In this document: positions 5,975 through 6,570 of the stretch, one piece after another
How the letters are laid out: the number at the start of each line of letters is the position of its first letter
Position numbering within the stretch: position 1 is the first letter of the stretch
DNA from: an uncultured Ktedonobacteraceae bacterium
GTDB taxonomy: Bacteria > Chloroflexota > Ktedonobacteria > Ktedonobacterales > Ktedonobacteraceae
Reading direction: 5' to 3'
DNA: 6,570 nt
Assembly: GCA_955652655.1 (NCBI GenBank)
Contig: CATPCK010000289.1
Location: 1-6,570, forward strand
The notes under the pieces: model-generated
Databases searched by the model: none
Seen by the model: only the letters and a program-made list of their open reading frames with translations
What the model was told of the DNA's origin: nothing
Made by a program: the position numbers and the translations under genes

Positions 5975-5982
5975 AAAGGAGG
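5975..5982 (+). promoter_or_regulatory. Strong ribosome binding site AAAGGAGG
   Basis: AAAGGAGG with a 5-nt gap to ATG 5988 fixes the start of the propeller protein and suggests efficient translation. Confidence 0.75.
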
Positions 5983-5987
5983 CCAAG

Positions 5988-6539
5988 ATGGCACAGCACA
6001 CTCCGGCCAATAATGTGATCTATCCCGCAAATGTATCTCACTTAAGAAGAGTCTGGGCCTATACGACTGGCGATGCCATCGCGTCCTCGCCAGTGGTCGT
6101 TGGCGAGGTCGTCTATATCAGCTCACGGGATCATAACCTGTATGCCCTTGCAGCCAGAACGGGTGAACAGCTCTGGAGCTACACCACTGGCGGCGCGATT
6201 GTCTCCTCGGCGGCTGTTGCCAACGGGTTCCACTATGTTGGCTCCCAGGATGGTATCGTGTCTGCCTTCACCAGTGACAGGCTGTGGAGCTACGCCACTG
6301 GTGGGAGCATTCAATCCTCGCCAGCGGTGGCCTATGGGATGGTCTTCGTTGGTTCACAGGACCACAGGCTCTATGCTTTTGACGTGAACACGGGTGAGGA
6401 GCTGTGGAACTACACCACCGGAGGACGTGTTGACTCCTCGCCAGCGGTGGCCGAGGGAGTGGTCTTCGTTGGCTCGAACGATCACAGCCTGTATGCATTC
6501 AACGAGATATATATCTCTTCCGGTGAAAAACGGCAATGA
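5988..6539 (+). CDS. PQQ-type beta-propeller repeat protein (four repeats)
   Basis: The 183-aa protein is built from four tandem units of about 40 residues, each with the pattern (L/V)W-Y-TGG-(I/V)-SSPAV-(G)-V(V/F)VGS-D--LYA(F/L)--TGE. Unit starts are near residues 21, 60, 97 and 137. This is the PQQ-enzyme/pyrrolo-quinoline quinone-like propeller repeat (also seen in BamB-like proteins), in which each repeat is one four-stranded blade. Complete propellers usually have seven or eight blades, so four blades imply an incomplete ring, an open solenoid or a dimer. Unit 2 lacks three residues at 'VSAFTSDR'. There is no signal peptide or membrane segment, so it is probably cytoplasmic. No quinone-dehydrogenase catalytic residues can be assigned, and a binding or scaffold role is more likely than PQQ catalysis. 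The C-terminus 'NEIYISSGEKRQ' departs from the repeat. The gene is intact and has its own promoter. Confidence 0.85.
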   Translation: MAQHTPANNVIYPANVSHLRRVWAYTTGDAIASSPVVVGEVVYISSRDHNLYALAARTGEQLWSYTTGGAIVSSAAVANGFHYVGSQDGIVSAFTSDRLWSYATGGSIQSSPAVAYGMVFVGSQDHRLYAFDVNTGEELWNYTTGGRVDSSPAVAEGVVFVGSNDHSLYAFNEIYISSGEKRQ

Positions 6540-6570
6540 GATCTAACTGCTTTAACGGCCTTTTCCAGTC

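Overview
The window looks like an accessory region of a soil-type bacterium. The gene content (a muconolactone-isomerase-like protein, an AhpC/TSA-like peroxiredoxin, a decayed SigJ-type sigma factor, a short cytoplasmic PQQ-type propeller, a large broken DDE transposase) resembles what I remember of Ktedonobacteria (Chloroflexota). That assignment is an inference from protein style, not a measured match.

Left flank (1-1208): the 5' part of a small muconolactone-isomerase-like gene on the minus strand runs off the left edge. It is divergent from a peroxiredoxin-like gene (491-1186, plus). The 228 bp between them hold a long imperfect palindrome (331-404) and a 10-bp direct repeat.

Centre (1209-5723): the main result is a 4,515-bp unit transposon. 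Its ends are 16-bp perfect terminal inverted repeats (1209-1224 and 5708-5723), with weaker similarity for about 24 bp further inward. It is bracketed exactly by a 5-bp direct repeat AACAC (1204-1208 and 5724-5728), the expected target-site duplication. Inside, all on the minus strand, lie a TetR-type regulator (4878-5480), a DHA2-type MFS efflux transporter (3217-4753) and a transposase (1256-3224). A strong sigma70 promoter just inside the right end lies between two near-identical operator-like sites. The mfs stop and the transposase start overlap by 8 nt. The layout therefore reads as one transcription unit in which drug-responsive efflux and transposition could share a promoter. The copy is damaged: mfs has a +1 frameshift in a C5 run, and the transposase has two 2-bp losses in CG-rich runs. 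A third transposase frame change sits at a perfect A-AAA-AAA slippery heptamer and may be programmed rather than mutational.

Right flank (5724-6570): the target-site repeat is followed by a roughly 40-codon remnant of sigma factor region 4 (minus), an AT-rich promoter region, and an intact 183-aa protein of four PQQ-type beta-propeller repeats (5988-6539, plus) with its own consensus-like promoter and ribosome binding site. Removing the transposon and one AACAC copy joins the peroxiredoxin 3' flank to the sigma remnant, so the insertion hit a non-coding or already decayed stretch.
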